Shown: positions 44,231 to 54,425 of the stretch, piece after piece | Numbering within the stretch: position 1 is the stretch's first letter | Layout of the letters: each line of letters begins with the position of its first letter | Origin: Phyllostachys edulis | Taxonomy: Eukaryota > Streptophyta > Magnoliopsida > Poales > Poaceae | Direction of reading: 5' to 3' | DNA: 64,000 bases | NCBI GenBank assembly: GCA_036346405.1 | Contig: CM070548.1 | Coordinates: 89,239,333 to 89,303,332 of the forward strand | Made by a program: the position numbers and the translations under genes | The notes under the pieces: model-generated | Databases searched by the model: none | What the model was told of the DNA's origin: nothing | The model's input: the letters and a program-made list of their open reading frames with translations, nothing else

Positions 44231-44765
44231 CACCGGTCGGGAATCGTCTTGAGGATCTGAGCGAGTTGAGATTTGTCCATTCGGCGACAAAGTCTGCGCC
44301 AAGATCTGGGATTTAACGGCCGTTCGGGACACGAAATGGATGTCGAATTCCCCAAGTTCGTGACCATTTTGCCATGCGCCCCATTGTTTCCCTATTGTGG
44401 AGGATCGCCCTAAGGGAAACTCGGATGGCACAACTAGTTTGTGCGCTGAAAATAATGCCGCAGATTTCCTCGAAGACATGAGGAGGGCATATAAAAGCTT
44501 TTGGACTGAGGGTGCGCTCCTTAGGCCCGTGTAAAACTTCACTCCGTAGTAAAGCCGAGTCATTTATGCGTTTTCACGTTCTCGACCCGATCTTGCACTC
44601 TTGCTGTGGCGTGGCGGCTAGGTAAATTAAGAGTGTTTCTTCTGACTTCGGAGAGACCAGAATAGGAGCACTCGTAAGGTACCTCTTGACATCCTCAAAG
44701 GCAGTGTTTGCCTCTTTTAACCACTCAAAACCTTCGTGTTTCCTTCGTAGTTTAAAGAAAGGTAG
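44231..44765 (-). pseudogene. Element D RNase H
   Basis: Recognisable blocks are FEWLKEANTAFEDVKRYL upstream of 44700, AHKLVVPSEFPLGRSS, GHELGEFDIHFVSRTAVKSQ and a shifted FVAEW-like end. These are the connection and RNase H landmarks of Tat polyproteins. Substitutions and frameshifts leave no continuous frame. Confidence 0.75.
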
Positions 44766-45480
44766 TCATTTTTCTCCCAGTCGTGCGATGAAACGACATA
44801 AACCCGCCATGCACCTTATGAGTTTCTGAACTTCTTTCCTTGTGGTTGGAGGGCGCATTTGGAGAATGGCCTTGATCTTTTCAGGATTTGCTTCGATTCC
44901 TCGTATAGATACTAGGAATCCAAGCAATTTTCCTGAAGAGATTCCGAACACACACTTCTCAGGATTGAGTTTTAAGCGATGTTTTATGAGATTGTCGAAT
45001 GTTTCTTGTAGGTCAGTAATATGATTAAGTCTCTTGATGCTTTTAACAACTAGATCATCAACATAGGCTTCTCGATTTCGGCCTAACTGAGATGAAAAAG
45101 TTGCTTGCATCAAGCGTTGAAAAGAAAGCGGCATTTTTTAGACCAAATGGCATTTTGACATAGCAAAATATACCAAATGGTGTAATAAATGCGATATTTT
45201 CTTCATCGTCTAGACACATATTGATATGGTGATATCCGAATATGCATCTAAAAACTTAACATTTCACAACCTCGGTAGAATCAACCAACCGATCGTCGAG
45301 GTAAAGGAAAATCGTCTTTTGGACAAGCTTTATTAAGATCGATAAAGTCTCGCTTTATCGCCATTTGCCTTTTGACTTTCTAACCATTATAGATTAGTCA
45401 ACCACTCTGGGTGGTTGACCTCTCTTATAAAGCCCTTTAAGTAGCTTATCAATTCGATTTAATAGCATCTCGTCGATCGG
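44766..45480 (-). pseudogene. Element D reverse transcriptase
   Basis: The intact C-terminal frame (44766-45134) has MPLSFQRLMQATFSSQLGRN, AYVDDLVVKS with the catalytic YVDD, LKLNPEKCVFGISSGKLLGF and TTRKEVQKLIRCMAGLCRF. Upstream (45135-45480) are GYHHINMCLDDEENIAFITP and FGIFCYVKMPFGLKNAA in a different frame, with stops between. Confidence 0.88.
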
Positions 45481-45549
45481 GGCAAATCTCCGTAATTTTT
45501 GTTTTACTGGTACTTTGTCGGTAGTAAAGCTAGCATGTGCTCGATCACC

Positions 45550-46560
45550 TCACAGGGACTCGGGCATGTCGGATGCTTGCCACATGAAGACATCTGCGTT
45601 AGCTCGGAGGAAGGTGATGAGGCGTCTTCCTATTTGGGGTCGGAAGTTTCCCCAATGTGAGCAGATCTTGAGGGCTCCCTGCGTCGGAGGAACCTCTTTG
45701 ACCTTGTCGTTCGGCTTTGGTATAGCTTTAGGCTTCAACTTACTAGTCGAAGGTGACTTTCTTCTCGGTGGTATTTGTCCAACCATCTCGAGGGATCGGT
45801 GATCGCGGTATCGCCATCTTCTTGTCACAATGAATTGTGATTACTCCTTTGGGACTGGCATCTTAATACATTGATATCCATAATGAGTAGCCATTAAGAA
45901 TTTAGCCAAAGTTAGGCGTCCGAGTATGGCGTTATATCTTTATGTCGAAATCGACCACATCAAAGGAGATTTTCTCGTCTGAAATTACTTGGTAAACCAA
46001 ATGTTAAAGGAAGAGAAACTTGACCAATCGGTTTAGTAGAAGATCGTGCGATTCCATGGAAAGAGTATCGCATCGGTCTTACCTTGATCTGGTACTTGCA
46101 TTTCGTCCGGGCACTCGTAAATAAAATATTTAACGAGTGCCACTATCAACAAAACTCGATTGACTCGACAATTGTTGATGGTGGGTTCGACCACGATCGG
46201 ATACCGACACAGTCGAGTCGAAGGAATCGAGCAGTCACACTTCTCAAAGGAGATGGTGACTTGACCACCGATAATTTATTGATAAGAGGAGGATCTATGG
46301 AGTTTACCTCTCGTTCGTGACTTTAAGTTGTCGCTTTGATTCATATGTCGATGATCCTCTGTAGATGTGCTCGGCGGTGTGTTGCGGATCTCGGCGGCAT
46401 CTCCTCCTCGTCATCGAAGTCTTATGACCACTCGTTTGCCCTACCGCCGAGAGTAGGAAGTGGTCCTTCTTGGTTGTAGTAGTCTTCAAGCTTTCGTTGA
46501 AAGACGGCGATTCCATGAAGGTCATGCCCTCCTTTTTATGGAAAGGACACCACCTAGGCT
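45550..46560 (-). pseudogene. Element D protease and linker to RT
   Basis: The frame 45550-45828 ends LITFLRANADVFMWQASDMP, the standard segment just before the Tat RT. The protease should lie at 45850-46300. I see only scattered remains, including a stretch near 46130-46180 that reads FVDSG-like on the minus strand, and no continuous frame. Confidence 0.55.
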
Positions 46561-46562
46561 TA

Positions 46563-48678
46563 TCATTTTTCCGATCGGGCGCTTACCTTTGCCTCGGTCG
46601 GAATGTAACTTGGAGGTGCGTGGCTCTTTATCATTCCTGACCAAGACCTCCTTGGGCTAGCGACTTGGAGTTTTTGACCCTTCGCCTTGTTCTTGGACTT
46701 TTTTGCTTTCTTATCTTTCTTCTTACCAATATCACCTAGCTCTCGAGAGGTATTATTTTCTTGATCGATTGTGTTGTTCCACTCGACCGCCTCAGAGGCA
46801 GTTGCATATCGATCAGCCATCTCAAAGAGTTGAAGGTGATGGTAGGCGGATTTAAAGCAATATCTTACATTATCCTTCTACTACGGACTCCTTGCTTGAA
46901 AGCCCCGATGACAGATGAATCGAAACTTAGGAATTGAATTACGAACGACTAAAGTGCTTGATGAATTGGCGCAAGGTCTCGTTGTCGTTCTGTCTCATCC
47001 GGTGTAAGTCATCCTTCTTCGAAGCGATTGTAAGTGCTCACGAAAGTTTGCCGAGAGAAGATCGCAGAGGTGTTGCTAAGAATGAATCGACTCGAGTGGT
47101 TGGTTCAATAACCACGATCGAAGCGGACCCTTCGAGCACGCAGTTGGAAGGTAATTTGCCATCACATGTTCTCCTCCTCCTGCTTTGCCGGATTTCTTTG
47201 TTGTGTAGATTTGAAGAAATTCGATAGGATTTTGGGATCCATCAAATTTCTCCATGTTTACTGGTCGAAAGCGAGGTGGCCAGCGAACTGTTCGAAGATT
47301 GGGCGAGAATGCCCGACATCGAGAATGACTTCTTGGCGCCTCCTGCGGGAAAGAAGGGTTGATATCATCAGGTGGTCGTACTCGACGATACCCAGTAATA
47401 GGTTGACCTGACCTATAATAGGTCTCGGTCCCTCGGAGGAATACTCCTCGTAGTTCATCTGTTGCTGCAGACTCCTATGTCGGTATGGTGAACGATCACC
47501 TCTCCGATAGGTTTGTTGATCATCAGTCGTTCGAAAAATATTTCTCTGAGTAGGAGATCGATGTGACTTACTGTTTCGTCGATTCCTTTGTGGTGATATG
47601 ATCAATCGACTGGTAGCTGAAGAAGTCGTATTGCTACGATTTCCTGAATGATGCCGACGAGGTGCTTCCAGCTTTTCCATCGTAGACCGAAGCCTTTGTG
47701 CGATCTCTTCAACGAAGAGGTCGTACCCCGGCGCTCGGGCGAGCTCTCGAGTTGGATTCTTGAGCAAATCACTAATGTGCTGGAGTTCTTGAGCTTCCTC
47801 TGACCGATATTGGATGCGCCCAGGTAAACTCTTCTGAGCCGCAATCTTCCTTCGTCGAGTAGCTTCAAGATCTTCCTGTCAGACTCTTGAGACTGCCTCA
47901 ATGAAGTCGCAGTATGTCGAGGATTTCCTTCACGTTCATGAAGGTGTTGGTCGTGTCCGCCATCGGTGGTGTTCTTGCCCATTGCTATGAGGCGCGGTCG
48001 TGATCTTCCGGGAGGTCTCGATTCGGTCTCTAGGAGAGTGACCTTGATCGAGGAAGGGCGAAGACCTCCCGTTGATGATTCTCACTTGCGCTCGAGGCCT
48101 CCCCGCTTGAGGAGCCGTCGAGAGACACCATCTGGCGACTTGGAGTAATCCCCTCCAGGTAGGGGAAGTCCAGGTTATAACCGTCTCCGTTGGCAGGCGT
48201 GATCTGCGGAGAGATGGCCGAATTTGTAGGAAAAGCATGCTTGATCCCGCTCTCTCTAGCGTCATACGGAGAGAGAGAATCACCGAGATCTTTGGTGAAG
48301 TCACGAATTGTGGCTTCGAACTTGCCTCACCAAGTCGGACCGCCTTAGGGGACTCGGACACCGAGGTAAAACTCTCGTCGTGTTGTGAGTCCACCTAAGT
48401 GTAGTCTGGTCAAATTGACCATTGTCCTTTGAGAGGTAGACTCCTCTCTTGGGCGTCTTGTTGTGGGGATATGGATCCTCCTCAACCCCATCGGCGTTGT
48501 CTCCTGGATCTGGGAAGATCACAGAGGCAGCGATACCATCGGATGAGTCATCACTCGGCTCAGAATCGAGCAAGCATCCATGTCGACGTCTGCGTGTCTG
48601 CCAAGTCGAACCAGTTCTCCTCATTCCATTCTCCGCCATGAGTGCATGAGATTTGGAAAGCAGAGAGTATGTTGACAA
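46563..48678 (-). pseudogene. Element D gag
   Basis: The N-terminal part (48301-48678) has an acidic segment with SEPSDDSSDG and DPGDNADGVEEDPYP. The middle (47258-47982) has LARAPGYDLFVEEIAQRLRS and basic Arg/Ser-rich sequence. The C-terminal part (46563-46820) has MADRYATASEAVEWNN, a Lys-rich tract and SYIPTEAK. The layout resembles Tat gag proteins. At least four frame changes. Confidence 0.7.
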
Positions 48679-48699
48679 GAGATTACGGAAGATCCCCCG

Positions 48700-48717
48700 A
48701 TCGGCGCCAACCGCCGG
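48700..48717 (-). promoter_or_regulatory. Primer-binding region of element D
   Basis: Directly inside the 5' LTR the minus strand reads CCGGCGGTTGGCGCCGATC. TTGGCGCCG is the form seen at primer sites of Tat/Athila-type elements. I cannot assign the tRNA with confidence. Confidence 0.55.
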
Positions 48718-49431
48718 TGTTTTAGAACCGAACTTACGTAAAGATTGTTTGATTCGGGGTCTCCTAGAATGAAATCACGCAGAGATTGACACGGGATTTT
48801 ATACTGAGTTGAGCCTTCTCCGGAGAGAATAATAACCCTACTCCTGTGTGTGTATGGTATTGAGTGTATTACGAACAATCAGGAAAAATTCGACTATTAC
48901 AGATGATAGTGCTTGTATCTCTCATCGCCCTTTCCCTCTCTGATTGCCGCCTTTATATAGTGCGTGAATGGCGGTTTCTCCGGTGAAGTGGCGCCTCATC
49001 ACATCTATGTAGGCGCCGTTGGTAGTAATCACCGGCGTATTAACTCCTCCACGTCGCCTAATGACTATATACGAGATAATGGAGCATTACGTGCTATTAC
49101 TTGGCGAAGTAACGGCGTATGATGATTATTTGAATCCTTAATCAATTGGGCCTACTTATGCGTAGGTTTAATTGATCATAAAGGTGGTCATAAATGACCT
49201 AGTCGTAGAAGAACCTACGATTATAAGGTAGTCGTAGCAAGACTTACGACTATGGGGTAGTCGTAGCATAACTTACGACTATGGGGGTGGTCGATGAAGA
49301 ACTTACGATCATCTAGTAGGCTCTTCCCTTATAACATTTAAGGGGTATACTTAGGGATCATATGACGTCATATTTACTTGGTTAAGGAGTTATAGATAAA
49401 AGATAAAATGAGGATTATTATATCCTCGTCA
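48718..49431 (-). repeat. 5' LTR of element D
   Basis: Pairs with 36350-37058; plus-strand ends TGTTTTAGAACCG and CCTCGTCA. TATATAAAG on the minus strand at 48951-48960. Differences from the partner LTR include many one-base indels, several of them at CTG/CAG sites. Confidence 0.92.
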
Positions 49432-51561
49432 GAACCAATGCAATCTCGGTAACAAGTAGTTACATTGAAGTATCTAGCCCTTTTACCTTGTTTAGGTTGC
49501 ATTCCATGAAAATCTTTTTTTAAAAAAGGGGTGTTCTTGCTCTTGTGCTAAATCATCTTTATTAAATCTTGAGCAACATGGTAGTGGCACATTAGGGAGA
49601 AGTGCTAAATCATGATCATGTATATCACATCCCTAAGTGTGCCCAAATAAATTAAGTGCTAGTATTGTTTTTCAAATTGAACCTTTTTAGCCAAAAGTCA
49701 AAAATTTCATAACTACCAGTAACCCTTTGAAAAATTAGTTGCAAAATGTATACAAATACTTTTCAAAGGTTTCCCAAATGCTTTGGCTCAAGGAAAACCT
49801 ATATCAAGTGAAAATGAGTTTCTAGCCAAAATTCTAGATCATAGTATCTTGTTTTTTACATAAACTAGATTTTTATATAAAATCTATTCTAAAAAGAATT
49901 TGAAAATGATCCCATAAGGAAAAACCTAGAGTTGGCTATTCTAAACCTTTTTGGTATTCAAAAGTTTTTCAAAATGCCAACCTAGCAAAAGTTATTTTAT
50001 TTCAAAACTCGTCCAAAATCCTATTTTAACCTAAGTGGTCACTTTCTAGCACTTAAGCGAGTTTTGCCATTTGAGCCAAATTTATTCACATGAATAGGTC
50101 CATAATGGTATTTATGACTCACACATAAATTGGATGCTCAAATTTTCATCATTTGCTCATTTTGGCATCTTTTGGAGAAATTCATGAAAATAAGTTTCAT
50201 TTGCAAAAACAAAAGCTTAATTCATAAAAAAACTATTTAAGAATTGAATTTTTAATGGATATATAAGTTGGAAATGCTCCAAATATGTTTATTTGGTTGA
50301 TTATGTGAAAATTTGGAGCAAAATACAATATTTCTCTCTTTTCTTAAAATCCAGGCGAATCTGTGACAAATTCGGTCTCGGCCGGTTATTTGCACTCTTG
50401 CCACCAGTCTGACCGCATTCTTGCCGCCGGTCTAACGCATAATTTTAAATCGGTCATTTGGACCATCAAAGACATGGCTTTGTTGATTTTCAATTTTCTC
50501 AGCCCTTCTCTTTGCTCCCCAAAGCCAAGTTGATCCTTGTTATCTCTACAAGCTACTCTCAAGTGCTTTTCTTGATTAGAAATGCATTTTTAATTCATCA
50601 AGTGATATTCCTTCAAGTGATAGCTCCTTTTGATCATCTTGACCTCGGCAATGAGATTCATCTTTTCAAGTGATATCAACTTATCCCTTCAAGTGATATC
50701 TACTTTCATTCCTTGCTGATCTTATCTCTGTTGACCAAGCTCATGTACTATTCGTGTACGAGTGGATTCTCTTTCTCTCTTCACTTTAGATGCTTTCTTT
50801 GAAGATCTTTGCGAGAGAAGCTCAAGCACTTTGCAAATTCAAGTCTTGTCGACATGTGGTATCCAAGTGATATTTAATGACTATCTTTTAAGTGTGATCC
50901 ACATGGAAACTCAGAGACATTTTTGGTGCTTAGTGTCAAAAGGGAAGAATTTGGTTGCAAATACTGGTCAAGAGAGTTTGAAGCCATCATAAGTTTTGGA
51001 TGGATATATTTCAAAGAGATGAAGAGGGAGATATTGATTGGATGGAAAAATCCTTTGAAAATCCTTTGTGTGTCAAAAGAGAAGACAAGAATGTCAACAA
51101 GAACCTTTGTGTAAGGGAGATTTTTTCTTTGTGAAAAACATATTAAATATTTTGGGCTTACTTAAAAATGGGTAAACTATTATATGGAAAAACCTAGTTT
51201 GTTATTTGCCTAAAATGGTTTATGGATCTTTATGAATGCATGTTTTTCTCATAAGCATGAGCTAAATTGTCATATTATTAAATTGTTGCATTCTTTGGAT
51301 CCAAAATATAGAATGAACCCCACCAAGAGTCAAACATGAATATGTGCATTTTGTTTCATTCCATATATATGAATGTACATATTTAGGGGGAGTTCACTCT
51401 ATGTTTTGTCATTTCACTGGTATTGATCCTATTCTTCCATCTACTTATATTAAGGATCTCTACTTTGAAATGTATCCTTGAGTATATAAAGCTTGTGTAG
51501 TTGATATATACTCATGTTAATTCAATTTCAATTATTTGTAAGAGGATTGTCATCAATCACC
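49432..51561 (+). other. Element C 3' non-coding region
   Basis: AT-rich sequence between element D and the polypurine tract. No frame exceeds 76 codons and none resembles pol. TTCAAGTGATA words recur at 50560-50700. A GGGGGAGTT stretch at about 51387 looks like an internal polypurine tract, as SIRE-type elements often have two. Confidence 0.6.
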
Positions 51562-51574
51562 AAAAAGGAGGAGA
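51562..51574 (+). promoter_or_regulatory. Polypurine tract of element C
   Basis: AAAAAGGAGGAGA, one base before the 3' LTR start TGAAGAATC. Confidence 0.8.
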
Positions 51575-51575
51575 T

Positions 51576-53655
51576 TGAAGAATCTAGACCCGTTATTATA
51601 AGTTAATGGTATATTTTGGTAATTAATGACAATTGTCTTTTGGAACTAACATTTTCCATGAGTTGGATGAATAGGTTATGTTCCATAATGATGAAGACTT
51701 TGTATGACATCATGAGTTGATCATCATCAAGTCAAGACTCGGAATAAATGAAATCATCATGTGTTGATGGTGTTCAAGTCAAGTTTTTGAAGTGAAGAAG
51801 ATCATCATGTGTTGATGATATTGAAGTCAAGAGATTGGAGTAAAGGACACATAATGTGTTGATGCGTATCAAGATCTCTAAGAAGATATGATCATGAGTT
51901 GATCATCAATTCAAGTCATCATGTGTTGATGAGCGTTCAAGTCAATGACCTAGTCTTGAAGTGAAGATGTGCATCATCAAGCTTTAAGAGGATTCTCAAG
52001 GAAAAGGTATGACTAGCTAGGGCTAAGGATGTGTTCCTAATCTTTTACCGGCCTTAGTGTTTGGTTGAAAGACCGGATTGCTAGTATAGGTTGTCGTACT
52101 ATTAAGAGAGACCATGACTAGTAGCTTGAGTGCGTCATGTATTGTTAGCTCGTTGTGCTTGCTCTAGCTCTCTTTAGCATGTTACCAATATTTGCGAATG
52201 TGTTTTGCAAATAGTTGAGACTCATGCATAATCCTTGTAGCATGTGACTTTAGTTTGCGAATTTGTTTTGCAAATGGTTTAAGTCCATGTACCTTATTCC
52301 TTGTGGTGTGATTCTAAAAGTTGGCAAATGTGTTTTGCAACTTGTTGAGAATCTCGCCTTTAACCCTTGTTTGCATCTTGCATCAATTGGCAAATGTGTT
52401 ATTCAAATTGAGTTGAAGCAATTTGCACAAATCAACTTTTGGTTCTGGACGGATGACCTTGAAGGAACCCGGACCGACCGCCATGTGTTGGTCGGTTTGT
52501 TTCGACCCGTCGTGGTCATGTGATCGGCATTTCCCGAAGATGTGTTTTTCGGAAAAGTTGGTTCTTCGTGGAGCGGTCGACCCGAGGTTAAGTTCGGATG
52601 GCCAGGACCTCCGGTCTTGGACGTCGGCTTTCGAAGATGTGTTTTTTGGATTTGTTGATTCCTCTACAAAGCGGTCAGACCGACATGTGTTGTCAGGACT
52701 AACCGAATTTGGTCGATCGACCGGCCGTTGGTTGGCGGTCGGACTAGATGTGTCCAACGGCTAGTTTATAGCCGTTGGAGCAAGTCTTGATCTGCCCAGG
52801 CCTTGTGCTGTGATGCGGCCAGGAACTGGTGATTTTTAACAGAATCTTTCCCAAGCGGCTAGTTTTTATGTGTGGGCTATAAATACCCACCTCGGCCGGT
52901 TGTGGGAGTGTTGCTGGTGCCATTACACATTCCTTTGAGCCAAGAGCAAGTCCTCTCATCTTTTATGTGCATGTGTTGCACTTAGTGAGCTTAGAGAGCA
53001 AACCCTGAGTGCATGTGTTGCTTTAGGCAGTGGATTGTGTATCCATTGAGCTTAGACACTCGATTCGTTCAAGTGAGTGTCTCCGACTTATTACTCTTAG
53101 TGTTTGCCGACACCTAGACGGCTTGGAGGAGTTGCGTCGGTGATCTTCTACAAGAAGGTTGTGAGAAGACCCAAGCGGTTTGTGAGTGGTTTGGTACTCG
53201 CCATCTCTGGAGTGGAGGAAAAGCAACCCCGAGTGGATCGAGGTGTTGGTTCAAGTTGTGAGCTGGTCCAAGTGATTGGACTTACCTCGGAGGTGTTGGC
53301 TCAAGTTGTGGAGCCGGTCCAACGTGATTGGGCTTACCTCAACGTGGATTAGGGGAGACCGGCAAGTCTCCGATCACCACGGTAAAACATCATCGTGTCA
53401 TCGTGGTTCGCCTTCTTGTGCTTTACTTTGTGCAATTTACATTCCTTGTATTAAATTGCTTACCTGTCTTAGTATGATTGATTTCTTTGTCAATAGTCTT
53501 ATATTGTTAGTGCACTTAGTGAAAACTAGATGATTTAGGTTTTAATTGTGAAAAACCGATTTGATTTACAATTCCGCTTTAGAAATCGGTTTTAACCAAA
53601 TAAGTTTTTAAAACCGCTTATTCACCCCCCTATAGTCGGCCTCCTCAATCTTGCA
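51576..53655 (+). repeat. 3' LTR of element C
   Basis: Matches 32699-34794 from TGAAGAATCTAGACC to TCAATCTTGCA. TATA box at 52877-52885. Between 52440 and 52860 it differs from the 5' LTR at about ten CTG or CAG sites, where it reads CG, CCG or CGG. Confidence 0.95.
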
Positions 53656-53660
53656 CCCAT

Positions 53661-54047
53661 AAAATTGACCTAACCTACTAACATCGCCGCCACGCTGGCC
53701 AGCGAAATAGGATAAAATCGGTCATACAGCCATATAACATCGGTACTACCGTACTACGGTAGTACCACTCACAGAATGCGGTCATATCGTTTTTCAGGAG
53801 AGAAGAAACTCCCAAAAACATGCGCTCTTGAAAAAATGTACTGCCAACTATAATTCAGTCATACCGTGCTGTGGTAATAACGCTTCTCAATTGCGGTCAT
53901 ATCGCGCTACGGTAGTACTATTCCTCAATTGCGGTCATACCGATTTTACTGAATTTCATCGAAAACGAGTGTTTCGACAAACCCTCAACACTATTGTTAA
54001 TTGTATCATCATCCTATGATCATGAGCATATGCCCATGATATCCACA
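53661..54047 (-). repeat. 5' LTR of element B, U3-side part
   Basis: The remainder of the B LTR beyond element C, ending CATGATATCCACA before AGTAG. It matches 12646-12882 of the 3' LTR closely. The first 190 bases correspond to sequence lost from the 3' LTR. A perfect 10-bp inverted repeat lies at 53742-53766. Confidence 0.9.
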
Positions 54048-54425
54048 AGTAGTTTACTATAATGGCAGCACTCCCACTCTCCTCCTCCTCAATTACCTTC
54101 ATGGCCTCCATCTCCCCAGCAACAAGGTGGCAAAGCTCAGAGTCAATCCGTGATTCCTCCCGTCCAGGCCTAAAGCTCTCACGTGATGGGGACCCACCTT
54201 CACTTGAGCTCTCCATGTCACACACAATGTTGCAGAGCTACTCAATCGAGGGCTCCCGACACTAGAACCCTTGACATGCATCTCAAGTGCCTCACTTTGG
54301 ATGCATGACATCATGGTTGAGGCCATAGGCAACCTTGGGGTGGATACATTCTCCTTGTTTTGAGAGGAATTCACCTCATTCAATGCCTCCTCTGTAACAA
54401 CTCCATCCACTATAATTCTAGGCAT
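54048..54425 (-). pseudogene. KLCR-like pseudogene, 5' part
   Basis: The ATG at 54425 opens MPRIIVDGVVTEEALNEVNS, followed by SSQNKENVSTPRLPMASTMM and SEALEMHVKGSSVGSP. After a frame change near 54225 it continues with CDMESSSEGGSPSRESF, ESRIDSELCHLVAGEMEAMK and VIEEEESGSAA, then meets element B. This is the acidic N-terminal region of KLCR/CMU proteins; the TPR core is at 10575-11195. The frameshift, the lost segment and the 43-kb insertion make the gene non-functional. Confidence 0.82.

Larger units (their letters stand above)
36350..49431 (-). mobile_element. Element D: Tat-lineage (Grande/RIRE2-like) Ty3/gypsy
   Basis: A 13.1 kb minus-strand element inside C, with LTRs of 709 bp (36350-37058) and 714 bp (48718-49431). 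The order on the minus strand is gag, protease, RT, RNase H, a second archaeal-type RNase H, integrase, then a long 3' region holding an antisense gene. Size, LTR length, second RNase H and antisense gene all fit the Tat lineage, closest to Grande of maize in layout. The five bases outside the ends (ATCGG and GAACC) do not match, so one flank may be deleted or rearranged. Confidence 0.9.
32699..53655 (+). mobile_element. Element C: copia element with gag but no pol
   Basis: A plus-strand element inside the 5' LTR of B, flanked by CCCAT (32694-32698 and 53656-53660). LTRs are 2096 and 2080 bp. The primer site and polypurine tract are intact. The internal part outside nested element D is only about 3.8 kb: gag (34852-36227) and AT-rich non-coding sequence. 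No protease, integrase, RT or RNase H sequence of copia type is present in it. The LTR end shares TATTCACCCCCC and CTCTAGTCG with B, placing both in the SIRE/Maximus group. Confidence 0.9.
11196..54047 (-). mobile_element. Element B: SIRE/Maximus-like copia, interrupted by nested insertions
   Basis: One minus-strand copia element. Its 3' LTR is at 11196-12882. Its 5' LTR is at 31172-54047, split by element C. The duplication AGTAG occurs at 11191-11195 and again at 54048-54052, proving a single insertion. Primer site, polypurine tract, gag, protease, integrase, RT and RNase H are present in copia order. Internal insertions are F (with I inside), a hAT-like transposon and H. Removing all insertions leaves roughly 10 to 11 kb, usual for this lineage. 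All frames are broken. It landed inside the KLCR-like gene. Confidence 0.93.
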
